From the NCBI GenBank assembly GCA_003641555.1, contig QNAT01000080.1, positions 1 through 6,240 on the forward strand: DNA of 6,240 bases. The letters run 5' to 3'. This DNA is from Thermotoga sp. GTDB lineage: Bacteria; Thermotogota; Thermotogae; B3-G13. The position numbers were made by a program, and so were the translations under genes. Position 1 is the first letter of the stretch. Each line of letters opens with the position of its first letter. The notes under the pieces were generated by a model, which had not been told where the DNA came from, made no database searches, and saw nothing but the letters and a program-made list of their open reading frames with translations. Shown piece by piece: positions 1 through 6,240 of the stretch.

Positions 1-810
1 GGCATACTGTATTGGGAGTCTCATGTCCGGCGTACTCATTTGCCCTATCACACTTCCATCGATGAACTCAACAAGTGAATGAATTATGCTCTGCCTGTGG
101 ATGAGTACATCTATCTTTTCTGGTTCCACATCGAACAACCATCTCGCTTCTATAACTTCAAATGCTTTATTCACCATAGTTGCCGAATCCACGGTGATCT
201 TATTACCCATCTTCCAATTCGGATGCTGCAATACTTTTTCAACATCCACTGCTTTTAATTCATCGATAGGAATATCCCTTACCGATCCTCCAGAAGCAGT
301 TAAGATCAATCTGGATACATCACTTCGGGAATTAGCAGATATAGATTGAAATATTGCACTGTGTTCGCTATCCACTGGAATTAATGTTGAAGAAGAATAT
401 CTCAATCTTTCGGTTATTATCTTACCCGCGCATACAATGGATTCTTTATTGGCCAGTGCTATTCTATCTATACCTACTTTAATCAAGTTCAACAATGGTT
501 TTAATGCTGCAAAGCCTGATATAGCAACGACACAGACGTTTACCGGAATGTCTGTGAGTTTGTAAAGCCCATCTTCTCCAGAGAATATATTTATTCTTGG
601 ATAAAACTTTTTCAGGATTTTAGCATCCAGAGGATCTCGGATGTAGGCATTTTCCGGATGGAATCTTCTGATCTGGTCGATCAACAATGTCAAATTCTCA
701 TTAGCACTTAGAGAAACGACTTCGTAATTTCTTAGATGGCTTATTACTTCCAGTGTTTGTTTACCTATTGAACCCGTTGAGCCAAGAACAGCAACGCGTT
801 TTACAGACAT
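1..810 (-). CDS. dxr: 1-deoxy-D-xylulose 5-phosphate reductoisomerase, C-terminus cut by window edge
   Basis: Dxr (IspC) rearranges and reduces 1-deoxy-D-xylulose 5-phosphate to 2-C-methyl-D-erythritol 4-phosphate with NADPH and a divalent metal, the committed step of the cytosolic MEP isoprenoid pathway. I translated 270 codons from the ATG at 810; about 110 C-terminal residues are missing. The NADPH-binding loop GSTGSIG is at residues 10-16 and LANKES at 119-124. PVDSEHSA (145-152) supplies metal ligands D147 and E149. TASGG is at 171-175, and HPNWKMG (196-202) holds the flexible-loop tryptophan W199. DSATMVNKAFE follows at 208-218. S173, H196, S209, N214, K215 and E218 line up with E. coli S186, H209, S222, N227, K228 and E231 at a constant offset of 13, so every visible active-site residue is present. 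The start overlaps the end of rex by 10 nt and has no good Shine-Dalgarno, which suggests translational coupling. Identification is secure. Confidence 0.97.
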   Translation of the reverse strand, partial: MSVKRVAVLGSTGSIGKQTLEVISHLRNYEVVSLSANENLTLLIDQIRRFHPENAYIRDPLDAKILKKFYPRINIFSGEDGLYKLTDIPVNVCVVAISGFAALKPLLNLIKVGIDRIALANKESIVCAGKIITERLRYSSSTLIPVDSEHSAIFQSISANSRSDVSRLILTASGGSVRDIPIDELKAVDVEKVLQHPNWKMGNKITVDSATMVNKAFEVIEARWLFDVEPEKIDVLIHRQSIIHSLVEFIDGSVIGQMSTPDMRLPIQYA

Positions 811-1442
811 TGTTCTTGATACATTATGCTGAAAATCAGGGCTCTCAGGAATATACTGAAATCTGCATCTTCTACCGATATATCTTCCGGAGTTTTTACA
901 TGAATGGTAGAAAAATTCAGTATTCCTTTGATCTTACTTTTAACTACTATGTCTGTGACTTCCTGGGCTGCGCTTGCAGGAACACTTAATAAGACTATGT
1001 CTATTTTCTGCTTACGAGCTACCGAGGAAAAATCCTTTATATCCATTATCTCAAACCCTTTACCTATCTTTTTACCAATTTTCCTATGGTCTTTATCAAA
1101 GGCAGCAACGATCTTAAATGATGATTTTTCTAATCCCTTATAGTGAAAAATTGCTTTTCCCAGATTGCCCATACCTACTATTGCTAAATTCCAGGTAGTA
1201 GTTATCCCGGCTATTTTTTCCAGATATTTTCTCAACTTCGTTACTCTATATCCCACACCACGTTTCCCAAACTTGCCAAAGTAGGAAAAGTCTTTACGTA
1301 CCTGATTCGCATTTAAGCTCAGCCTGTCTGCTAACTCTTTCGAAGAAATGGTTGGGTGAATACTGACATCCACCCTTCTAAGACACCTTATATATAGAAA
1401 GAGTCTTTTAACAGTAGGTTTTGGGATATTACACTTAATCAT
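801..1442 (-). CDS. rex: redox-sensing transcriptional repressor Rex
   Basis: Rex is a cytosolic homodimer that binds operators when NAD+ is abundant and releases them when NADH rises, controlling fermentation, hydrogen and respiratory genes. The product is 213 residues from the second of two adjacent ATGs, close to the usual 205-215. Counting from the first ATG (1445), the N-terminal winged helix spans about 1-75. It holds IPKPTVKRL, SSKELADRL and the family signature VRKDFSYFGKFGKRGVGY at 49-66. The Rossmann domain follows, with GMGNLG at 91-96, the strand end AAFDKD at 114-119 and PASAAQ at 156-161, then KGILNF at 173-178. The C-terminal swapped helix normally reads like VDLAxELQ; here it is ADFSIFLRAL, more hydrophobic than usual. 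GAGG lies 6 nt before the second ATG but only 3 nt before the first, so I prefer 1442. No Rex-like operator was found in the window, so its targets are unknown. Confidence 0.95.
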   Translation of the reverse strand: MIKCNIPKPTVKRLFLYIRCLRRVDVSIHPTISSKELADRLSLNANQVRKDFSYFGKFGKRGVGYRVTKLRKYLEKIAGITTTWNLAIVGMGNLGKAIFHYKGLEKSSFKIVAAFDKDHRKIGKKIGKGFEIMDIKDFSSVARKQKIDIVLLSVPASAAQEVTDIVVKSKIKGILNFSTIHVKTPEDISVEDADFSIFLRALIFSIMYQEQCL

Positions 1443-1445
1443 CAT

Positions 1446-1452
1446 TCACCTC
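1446..1452 (-). promoter_or_regulatory. ribosome binding site of rex
   Basis: The minus strand reads GAGGTGA directly before ATGATG. The GAGG core is 3 nt from the first ATG (1445) and 6 nt from the second (1442). This favours the second start, although both are in frame and differ by only one residue. Confidence 0.7.
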
Positions 1453-1483
1453 ATTCTCTTTAAAATTTCAGTCATCGATATTC

Positions 1484-3961
1484 TCATTTGACAACTATAT
1501 TCACGATCTTCTCCTTAACCACTATTATCTTTTCTACCCTTTTTCTCTCTATCCATTTCTTAATCCTTTTTCTCTCCAGAGTCAGGCGTTTGATCTCTTC
1601 CTCCGATATATTTCTATCTACTTCTATTTTATCACGTACCTTACCATTTATCGTTATGGGTAAGGTATATCTTTCAGAAATGAGCACATTCTCATCGTAA
1701 CCGGGCCAGGACTTATCTGCCAGGAAAGGATCATTACCCAAAAGCTCCCATAACTCTTCTCCCAGATGAGGGGCAAACGGGTATATTAGGGTTACAAATC
1801 TTTCTAAGATGAACTTCAGGAGTACGAAATCTTTGGAAGCCTCCTCTTTTCGCTGCACATAACCATATACTTCGTTTAAGAGCTCCATGAGTCCACTGAT
1901 TGCAGTGTTGAAATGGAAGCCGCGTTCAATATCTTCAGTTATTTTTTTGGTGATCCTGTTCAACTTAACGTACAAATTTTTCTCGTCGCCTGACAGGTTT
2001 TCTACAGACAGACACTTTGTATTCAGATTCTTCAACCCGGGTATGTATTCATCGTAAAGTCTCCATATCCTCAAGATGAAACGATGAACACCTTCAAAAC
2101 CAGAATCATTCCATTCCGCATCGTTTTCAGGAGGTCCGATGAATAAAAGGTACATCCTCACAGAATCCGCCCCATAACGAGCAATTAAATCATCGGGAGA
2201 TATGACATTTCCTTTGGATTTCGACATCTTGGCTCCCTTATAGTAGATCATACCCTGTGTGAAGAGATTTTCAAAAGGTTCTTCAAAATTCACGTAGCCC
2301 AGATCATACAATACCTTCGTAATGAACCTTGAATACATAAGGTGAAGGATGGCATGTTCTACCCCACCGATGTATTGATCCACAGGGAGCCATTCATTCA
2401 CATCATTGATATCAAAAGGCTTATCTTCTATATGTGGATTAATGTATCTGAGATAATACCATGAAGAATCGATAAAAGTGTCCATCGTATCCACTTCCCG
2501 TATAGCAGTTTCTCCACAACGAGGGCACTGTGTTTCGACGAATTCTTTTATCTTTGGAAGGGGAGACGCACCCTTTTCAGAAAAATCCACATTTTCTGGC
2601 AATCTGACTGGCAATTCGTTTTCCGGAACTGGAACTATCCCACATTTTGGACAATATACTACAGGTATAGGCGCTCCCCAATATCTCTGTCTGGAGATCA
2701 GCCAATCTCTCAATTTGTAATTAACGCTTCTCTTCCCTATTCCCTTCTTTTCCAGATGATCTATAACTGCATCTATTGCTTCTTTTCCTGACAAACCCGA
2801 GAATTCGCCCGAATTTATCATGGTACCGTATGCTGTAAGAGGAGCATCATCCAGTGAATCTCTTCCATTCGATGGAGATATGACTATTTTGATAGGCAGA
2901 TCGTATGCCTTTGCGAAATCGAAGTCTCGCTGATCATGCCCAGGAACTGCCATTATAGCCCCTGTGCCGTATTCCATTAAAACGTAATTTGCAACGTATA
3001 TGGGAATCTCGTCTCCGTTAACAGGATTGATCGCATACCTTCCAATGAATATCCCTTCTTTTGGACCATTTGCAGATGTTCTTTTAAATCTATCCTCACT
3101 CTGAACCTTTTCTAAAAAGGCCGAAACTTCTGATTTCCTTTCCTCCGTTACCAATTCCGATACAAGAGGAGATTCTGGGGCGAGTGCCATAAAGGTAACA
3201 CCCCATAAGGTATCCGGGCGAGTGGTAAATATCCTTATCTTCTTCTCTAATCCCTTTATAGGAAAATCTACCTCTGCCCCTACTGATCTCCCTATCCAAT
3301 TTTTCTGCATCGTACGAACGCGTTCAGGCCATCCAGGGAGTTTATCCAGATCATTCAACAATCTTTCAGCATATTCCGTGATCTTGAAGAACCACTGATC
3401 CAGTTGTATTATCGTAACAGGTGTTCCACATCTTTCGCACTTACCATTCACAACCTGTTCATTTGCAAGGACAGTTTTGCAGTGAGGACACCAATTTGCG
3501 GCGGCCTTCTTTTTATATGCCAGGCCGTTCTCGTAGAGTTTCAAAAAGAGCCATTGTGTCCATTTATAGTATTCTTCTTTGCATGTGTAGATCTCTCTTT
3601 CCCAATCATAACTCATTCCAAGTCTTTTCAGTTGATTTCTTATGATATCTACATTATGGTACGTCCACTTTGCCGGATGAGTTTTGTTCTCTATCGCAGC
3701 ATTCTCAGCTGGCAATCCGAAGGCGTCGTATCCCATAGGATTCAAGACATTGTAACCCCTCATTCGTTTGTATCTCGCGAGCACATCTCCGAGTACGTAG
3801 TTCTTCACATGTCCAACGTGCAGAGTCCCGGATGGATAGGGAAACATGACCAGGTTGTAAAACTTCTTCTTCTCAGAATGATTGGGAGTCCTGAAGCACC
3901 TGGCTTCTTCCCATTTTCTCTGCCATTTAATTTCGATACGTTCGTGATCGTATTCGGACAT
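1484..3961 (-). CDS. leuS: leucyl-tRNA synthetase (bacterial type, compact, with editing domain)
   Basis: LeuRS is a class I synthetase that charges tRNA-Leu with leucine using ATP and hydrolyses mischarged tRNA. From the ATG at 3961 it has 825 residues. The HIGH motif appears as HVGH at 48-51. A zinc ribbon has C158, C161, C175 and C178. The CP1 editing domain follows, with TTRPDT at 246-251 and GHDQRD at 341-346, including the conserved editing aspartate D346. RDWLISRQRYWG at 418-429 marks the return to the catalytic core. A second cysteine set is at 437, 440, 479 and 482. KMSKS is at 578-582, and the C-terminal domain has INGKVRDKIEV at 771-781. The stretch before KMSKS (TQGMIYYKGA) is very short, so the leucine-specific insertion of E. 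coli LeuRS is absent. An in-frame GTG at 4003 would add 14 residues (VKRVYEIRKGGGIK), but it lies upstream of the good ribosome binding site and is not family-like. The stop is TGA. Confidence 0.98.
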   Translation of the reverse strand: MSEYDHERIEIKWQRKWEEARCFRTPNHSEKKKFYNLVMFPYPSGTLHVGHVKNYVLGDVLARYKRMRGYNVLNPMGYDAFGLPAENAAIENKTHPAKWTYHNVDIIRNQLKRLGMSYDWEREIYTCKEEYYKWTQWLFLKLYENGLAYKKKAAANWCPHCKTVLANEQVVNGKCERCGTPVTIIQLDQWFFKITEYAERLLNDLDKLPGWPERVRTMQKNWIGRSVGAEVDFPIKGLEKKIRIFTTRPDTLWGVTFMALAPESPLVSELVTEERKSEVSAFLEKVQSEDRFKRTSANGPKEGIFIGRYAINPVNGDEIPIYVANYVLMEYGTGAIMAVPGHDQRDFDFAKAYDLPIKIVISPSNGRDSLDDAPLTAYGTMINSGEFSGLSGKEAIDAVIDHLEKKGIGKRSVNYKLRDWLISRQRYWGAPIPVVYCPKCGIVPVPENELPVRLPENVDFSEKGASPLPKIKEFVETQCPRCGETAIREVDTMDTFIDSSWYYLRYINPHIEDKPFDINDVNEWLPVDQYIGGVEHAILHLMYSRFITKVLYDLGYVNFEEPFENLFTQGMIYYKGAKMSKSKGNVISPDDLIARYGADSVRMYLLFIGPPENDAEWNDSGFEGVHRFILRIWRLYDEYIPGLKNLNTKCLSVENLSGDEKNLYVKLNRITKKITEDIERGFHFNTAISGLMELLNEVYGYVQRKEEASKDFVLLKFILERFVTLIYPFAPHLGEELWELLGNDPFLADKSWPGYDENVLISERYTLPITINGKVRDKIEVDRNISEEEIKRLTLERKRIKKWIERKRVEKIIVVKEKIVNIVVK

Positions 3962-3968
3962 CTTAATT

Positions 3969-3973
3969 CCACC
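3969..3973 (-). promoter_or_regulatory. ribosome binding site deciding the leuS start
   Basis: GGTGG lies 7 nt before the ATG at 3961, and purine-rich AAGGAAGGG lies just upstream. The spacing supports the ATG at 3961 over the GTG at 4003, which lacks a properly spaced site. Confidence 0.7.
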
Positions 3974-4021
3974 GCCCTTCCTTATTTCATATACTCGCTT
4001 CACTCTGGTAAAATAAGTACT

Positions 4022-4108
4022 TTATAGCCCTCCTAATACTGTGGAACTTCGTTCCATCAGACAGATCTGAAGACCAGTCCCTACGATTTTTAATTCAACA
4101 TTTAACAT
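4022..4108 (-). other. 28-codon open frame in the rsfS-leuS gap (possible gene remnant or leader peptide)
   Basis: I do not recognise a known gene here. An ATG at 4108, 30 nt after the rsfS stop, opens 28 codons that end at TAA (4022-4024), in the same frame as leuS. The predicted peptide starts MLNVELKIVGTG and contains GTGLQICLMERSS at residues 10-22. From memory of the family, this resembles the first strand and loop of RNase Z-like metallo-beta-lactamase-fold hydrolases, which often read like GSGTCIPSLERSS. The metal-binding HxHxDH region is absent, so this could at most be an N-terminal stub of such a gene. Six of 28 residues are leucine (positions 2, 6, 13, 17, 25, 28), so a leader peptide for leuS is a second possibility, though the leucines are scattered rather than in a run. 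A GGAAG 10 nt before the ATG is a weak ribosome site. Chance is the third explanation. Confidence 0.3.
4039..4060 (-). other. 9-bp hairpin in the leuS leader
   Basis: In the transcript, CUG plus UGGAAC (4060-4051, with one bulged A at 4057) pairs with GUUCCA plus CAG (4047-4039), closing a GAA triloop at 4050-4048. No U-run follows, so it is not an intrinsic terminator. Its outer CUG also takes part in a competing 5-bp stem, UCAGA (4070-4066) with UCUGA (4061-4057), so the two cannot both form fully. An AGGAGG at 4034-4029 follows 4 nt later with no start codon at usable distance. A regulatory role is inference only. Confidence 0.4.
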
Positions 4109-4138
4109 CTATAATATTCTTCCGTGGTGAGTTCACGT

Positions 4139-4498
4139 TTAAAACTGTTCGTCGAGCTTTACTCTTTCAGCCTCTACCCATAATCCTTCTAAATCATAAA
4201 AATATCGTGCTTTTCCTTTAAACAAGTGGATCACTATATCATTGGCATCTATTATAGTCCAATCCAATTCATTGGATCTATCGTAATACAAGACCTTATG
4301 ATCTAATCTATCTAATTCTTCCAGGATCGCGGATTTTACCGCCTTTATCTGAGGTTTGGAGTCAACACTGGCAATGACAAAATAGTCTGTTAATATCGGA
4401 AATTTTCTCACATCCAATATGACTATATCTTCTCCGCGCTTCTCGTCTATCACATCATATACCATTTTTAATATTGCCTTTGTATTCGTATCCTCCAC
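4139..4498 (-). CDS. rsfS: ribosome silencing factor RsfS
   Basis: RsfS binds ribosomal protein uL14 on the large subunit and blocks subunit joining, lowering translation in starvation or stationary phase. The product is 119 residues, slightly longer than the 105 of E. coli. Family landmarks are DIVILDVRKF at 24-33, TDYFVIAS at 37-44, DWTIIDANDIVIHLF at 79-93 and FYDLEGLW at 100-107. The open frame extends upstream to an ATG at 4549, but that would overlap glmS by 47 nt and add unconserved residues. The GTG at 4498 has GGAG 7 nt before it and lies 4 nt after the glmS stop, so I chose it. Coupling to glmS translation is likely. The usual partner nadD is not adjacent here. The EG pair common in the middle of the family is replaced by DR (residues 73-74). 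Confidence 0.93.
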   Translation of the reverse strand: MEDTNTKAILKMVYDVIDEKRGEDIVILDVRKFPILTDYFVIASVDSKPQIKAVKSAILEELDRLDHKVLYYDRSNELDWTIIDANDIVIHLFKGKARYFYDLEGLWVEAERVKLDEQF

Positions 4499-4502
4499 TT
4501 CT

Positions 4503-6240
4503 TCACTCCACAGTAACACTTTTTGCCAGATTGCGAGGTTTATCCACATCTATTCCTCTCATATCCGCTATGTAATATGCCAGTAATTGCTCTGCAACGG
4601 CTACTGGAATAGGAGAAAAAGCACTTTTAACCTCGGGGATGGGGATTACATCATCACAGAGTTCATTTAAACCCCCATTTCCTGCCGTTGCCAGTGCGAT
4701 CACCTTTGCATCTCGAGCTTTTATCTCCTGTATATTGGACAACATCTTATCATATACAGGCGAATTGGGGTTTATCGCTACCACAGGAAAATTATTGTTT
4801 AGCAGAGCTATTGGACCATGCTTTAATTCTCCCGCAGGATAACCAATGGCATTCACGTAAGATATTTCCTTTAGTTTCAATGCCCCTTCTAAAGCAGAAG
4901 GATAGTTATATGTTCTTCCTATATACATAGCATTATCGTAGTGATTGTATTTAGAAGCTATCGATTTTATTCTTTCATCCTCTTTTAAGACCATTTCAAC
5001 GTACTCATTCATCTTCAACAGTTCTCTTGAATATTCCTGAATATCGGTTCTTCCTCTGATTTCAGCAATGTATAATCCCAGCAGGTACATCGTCATGAGT
5101 TGAGCAGTATATGCCTTCGTAGAGGCAACTCCTATCTCTGGACCGGCATTCACATTTATTACCCTATCTGCTCCCCTTTCCAGTGTAGAGCCCACAACAT
5201 TTGATATCGCAAGGGTATTCACTCTATCTTTGATCTTTCTCAGAGAACCAAGAGTATCTGCTGTTTCTCCAGATTGAGAGATCGCTATTACCAATGAATT
5301 TTTGCCTGGCAGTGTACATCTGTATCTATATTCAGAACCAACATCAACATCAACAGGAATACCCGCTATCTCCTCTATGAAATACTTACTCACCAGACCG
5401 GCATGATAAGAGGTCCCACAAGCGACTATAGAAATGCGTTCAAGGGATCGAAGATGATCTTCCCAGTCTTCCAACTGATGAAATTTGATATCCCCATTTT
5501 CATCAAGTCTTCCATATAAAGTGTCTTTCATAATCTTTGGCTGTTCGAATATTTCTTTCAGCATGAAGTACTTGTATCCGCCACGTTCAGCCTGTGCCGC
5601 ATCCCAATTTATCTCCTGTATTACAGGTTTTACGACTTCCCCTTCTATGGTCGTAACTCTTATGGAATCCCGCTTTATCACTGCCATTTCTCCGTCTTCA
5701 ACGAATACGACTCTTTTCGTGTATCGCAATATGGGGGTTATATCAGAAGATGCAAAGGATTCGACGTCTCCCACCCCTATAACCAGAGGGCTTCCATTTC
5801 TTGCAACCACTATTTTATCTGGTTCTTTAGTGGATATCACACATATTGCGTATGCACCTCTCAGGCGCTGTACACTCTTCCTCACAGCCTCTTCGAGATC
5901 TCCAGTATAATATTCTTCCACTAAGTGAGGTATAACTTCACTGTCTGTTTCGGAATCAAAAACATGCCCTTTTTGGAGTAATCCTACCTTCAATTCGAGA
6001 TAATTTTCAATAATGCCGTTATGCACCACAGCGATGTTACCCTTACAATCGGTATGAGGATGGGCATTTCTTTTCGTTGGAGAGCCATGAGTTGCCCATC
6101 TGGTATGTGCTATTCCGCATGTGTTATATATGGGAATACTGAAGTTCACTTTTGAGGCTAATTCGTCTATCTTACCAGCTACTTTGTTGAGATATATAGA
6201 ATTCTCATTTACAATAGCGATTCCCGCTGAGTCATATCCA
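4503..6240 (-). CDS. glmS: glutamine-fructose-6-phosphate aminotransferase (isomerizing), N-terminus cut by window edge
   Basis: GlmS makes glucosamine-6-phosphate from fructose-6-phosphate and glutamine in the cytosol, the first step toward UDP-GlcNAc for the cell wall. I read 578 residues from the first whole codon at 6239. About 27 residues are missing, including the catalytic cysteine next to the start Met. The visible protein begins GYDSAGIAIV. The glutaminase domain has HTRWATHG at 45-52, HNGIIENY at 73-80 and SETDSEV at 96-102. The first SIS domain has ACGTSYHAG at 273-281 and SQSGETADT at 321-329, then GVASTKAYTAQL at 370-381. The second has KLKEIS at 455-460, GELKHG at 470-475 and the signature end DKPRNLAKSVTVE at 566-578. 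K455, E458, H474 and K573 align with E. coli K485, E488, H504 and K603. N463 stands where E. coli has H493. A GTG at 6149 is internal, not the start. Confidence 0.98.
   Translation of the reverse strand, partial: GYDSAGIAIVNENSIYLNKVAGKIDELASKVNFSIPIYNTCGIAHTRWATHGSPTKRNAHPHTDCKGNIAVVHNGIIENYLELKVGLLQKGHVFDSETDSEVIPHLVEEYYTGDLEEAVRKSVQRLRGAYAICVISTKEPDKIVVARNGSPLVIGVGDVESFASSDITPILRYTKRVVFVEDGEMAVIKRDSIRVTTIEGEVVKPVIQEINWDAAQAERGGYKYFMLKEIFEQPKIMKDTLYGRLDENGDIKFHQLEDWEDHLRSLERISIVACGTSYHAGLVSKYFIEEIAGIPVDVDVGSEYRYRCTLPGKNSLVIAISQSGETADTLGSLRKIKDRVNTLAISNVVGSTLERGADRVINVNAGPEIGVASTKAYTAQLMTMYLLGLYIAEIRGRTDIQEYSRELLKMNEYVEMVLKEDERIKSIASKYNHYDNAMYIGRTYNYPSALEGALKLKEISYVNAIGYPAGELKHGPIALLNNNFPVVAINPNSPVYDKMLSNIQEIKARDAKVIALATAGNGGLNELCDDVIPIPEVKSAFSPIPVAVAEQLLAYYIADMRGIDVDKPRNLAKSVTVE
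4506..4509 (-). promoter_or_regulatory. ribosome binding site of rsfS, inside the end of glmS
   Basis: GGAG lies 7 nt before the GTG at 4498 and is built from the last sense codons of glmS. It decides the GTG start of rsfS and implies that ribosomes finishing glmS can reinitiate on rsfS. Confidence 0.7.

Noticed and set aside
3962..4003. 14-residue N-terminal extension of LeuRS from GTG 4003
   Set aside because: It is not family-like, and the GGTGG ribosome site sits inside it at the right distance from the ATG at 3961.
3404..4027. 207-codon plus-strand open frame opposite the start of leuS
   Set aside because: It lies wholly antisense to strongly conserved leuS sequence, shows no recognisable motif and has no credible ribosome site.
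4091..4108. TGTTAA followed 8 nt later by TTAAAA, considered as a Rex operator
   Set aside because: Rex operators have inverted half-sites like TTGTGAA/TTCACAA about 4 nt apart. The spacing here is wrong and one base mismatches.
4111..4116. TATTAT as a -10 box for leuS after rsfS
   Set aside because: No TTGACA-like hexamer lies 16-18 nt upstream, and AT-rich spacers give such matches by chance.
4123..4137. CGTG...CACG short inverted repeat just after the rsfS stop, considered as a terminator
   Set aside because: The stem is only 4 bp with a 7-nt loop and is not followed by a U-run.
3962..4138. T-box riboswitch upstream of leuS
   Set aside because: The gap is short, has no AGGGUGGNACCGCG-type antiterminator sequence and no terminator, so a T-box is not supported.
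5485..5910. 141-codon plus-strand open frame opposite glmS
   Set aside because: It is a shadow of the conserved glutaminase and linker region of glmS, with a serine/threonine-rich composition typical of antisense frames.

Overview
The window carries one continuous run of bacterial housekeeping genes, all on the minus strand. In transcription order they are glmS (5' end outside the window), rsfS, leuS, rex and dxr (3' end outside the window). By eye the base composition is AT-leaning, near 40% GC, with frequent AGA and ATA codons. GlmS, a bacterial-type LeuRS, the ribosome silencing factor RsfS, the NADH-sensing repressor Rex and the MEP-pathway enzyme Dxr together mark a bacterium. Rex and the compact LeuRS would fit a Firmicutes-like, Thermotogota-like or candidate-phylum anaerobe, but the sequence read by eye does not settle the lineage.

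Layout, from high to low coordinates. Positions 6240-4503 hold glmS, lacking only about 27 N-terminal codons. Positions 4498-4139 hold rsfS, which starts at GTG 4 nt after the glmS stop with its ribosome binding site inside glmS. Positions 4138-3962 are the only sizeable gap (177 nt). It holds a 28-codon open frame, a 9-bp hairpin and an orphan AGGAGG. Positions 3961-1484 hold leuS, starting at an ATG with a well-spaced GGTGG. After a 41-nt gap, rex (1442-801) follows, and dxr (810-1, incomplete) overlaps the end of rex by 10 nt. No tRNA, rRNA, mobile element, CRISPR array or clear intrinsic terminator was seen.

The genes do not form one pathway. GlmS makes glucosamine-6-phosphate for cell-wall sugars, RsfS silences ribosomes, LeuRS charges tRNA-Leu, Rex reads the NADH/NAD+ ratio, and Dxr commits carbon to isoprenoids. 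Tight spacing links glmS-rsfS and rex-dxr as translationally coupled pairs. The rsfS-leuS gap is the one place where separate control or a lost gene could sit. It is the least explained part of the window: the small frame there resembles the N-terminus of metallo-beta-lactamase-fold hydrolases, but could also be a leucine-rich leader of leuS or chance. No strong sign of a wholly new system was found.
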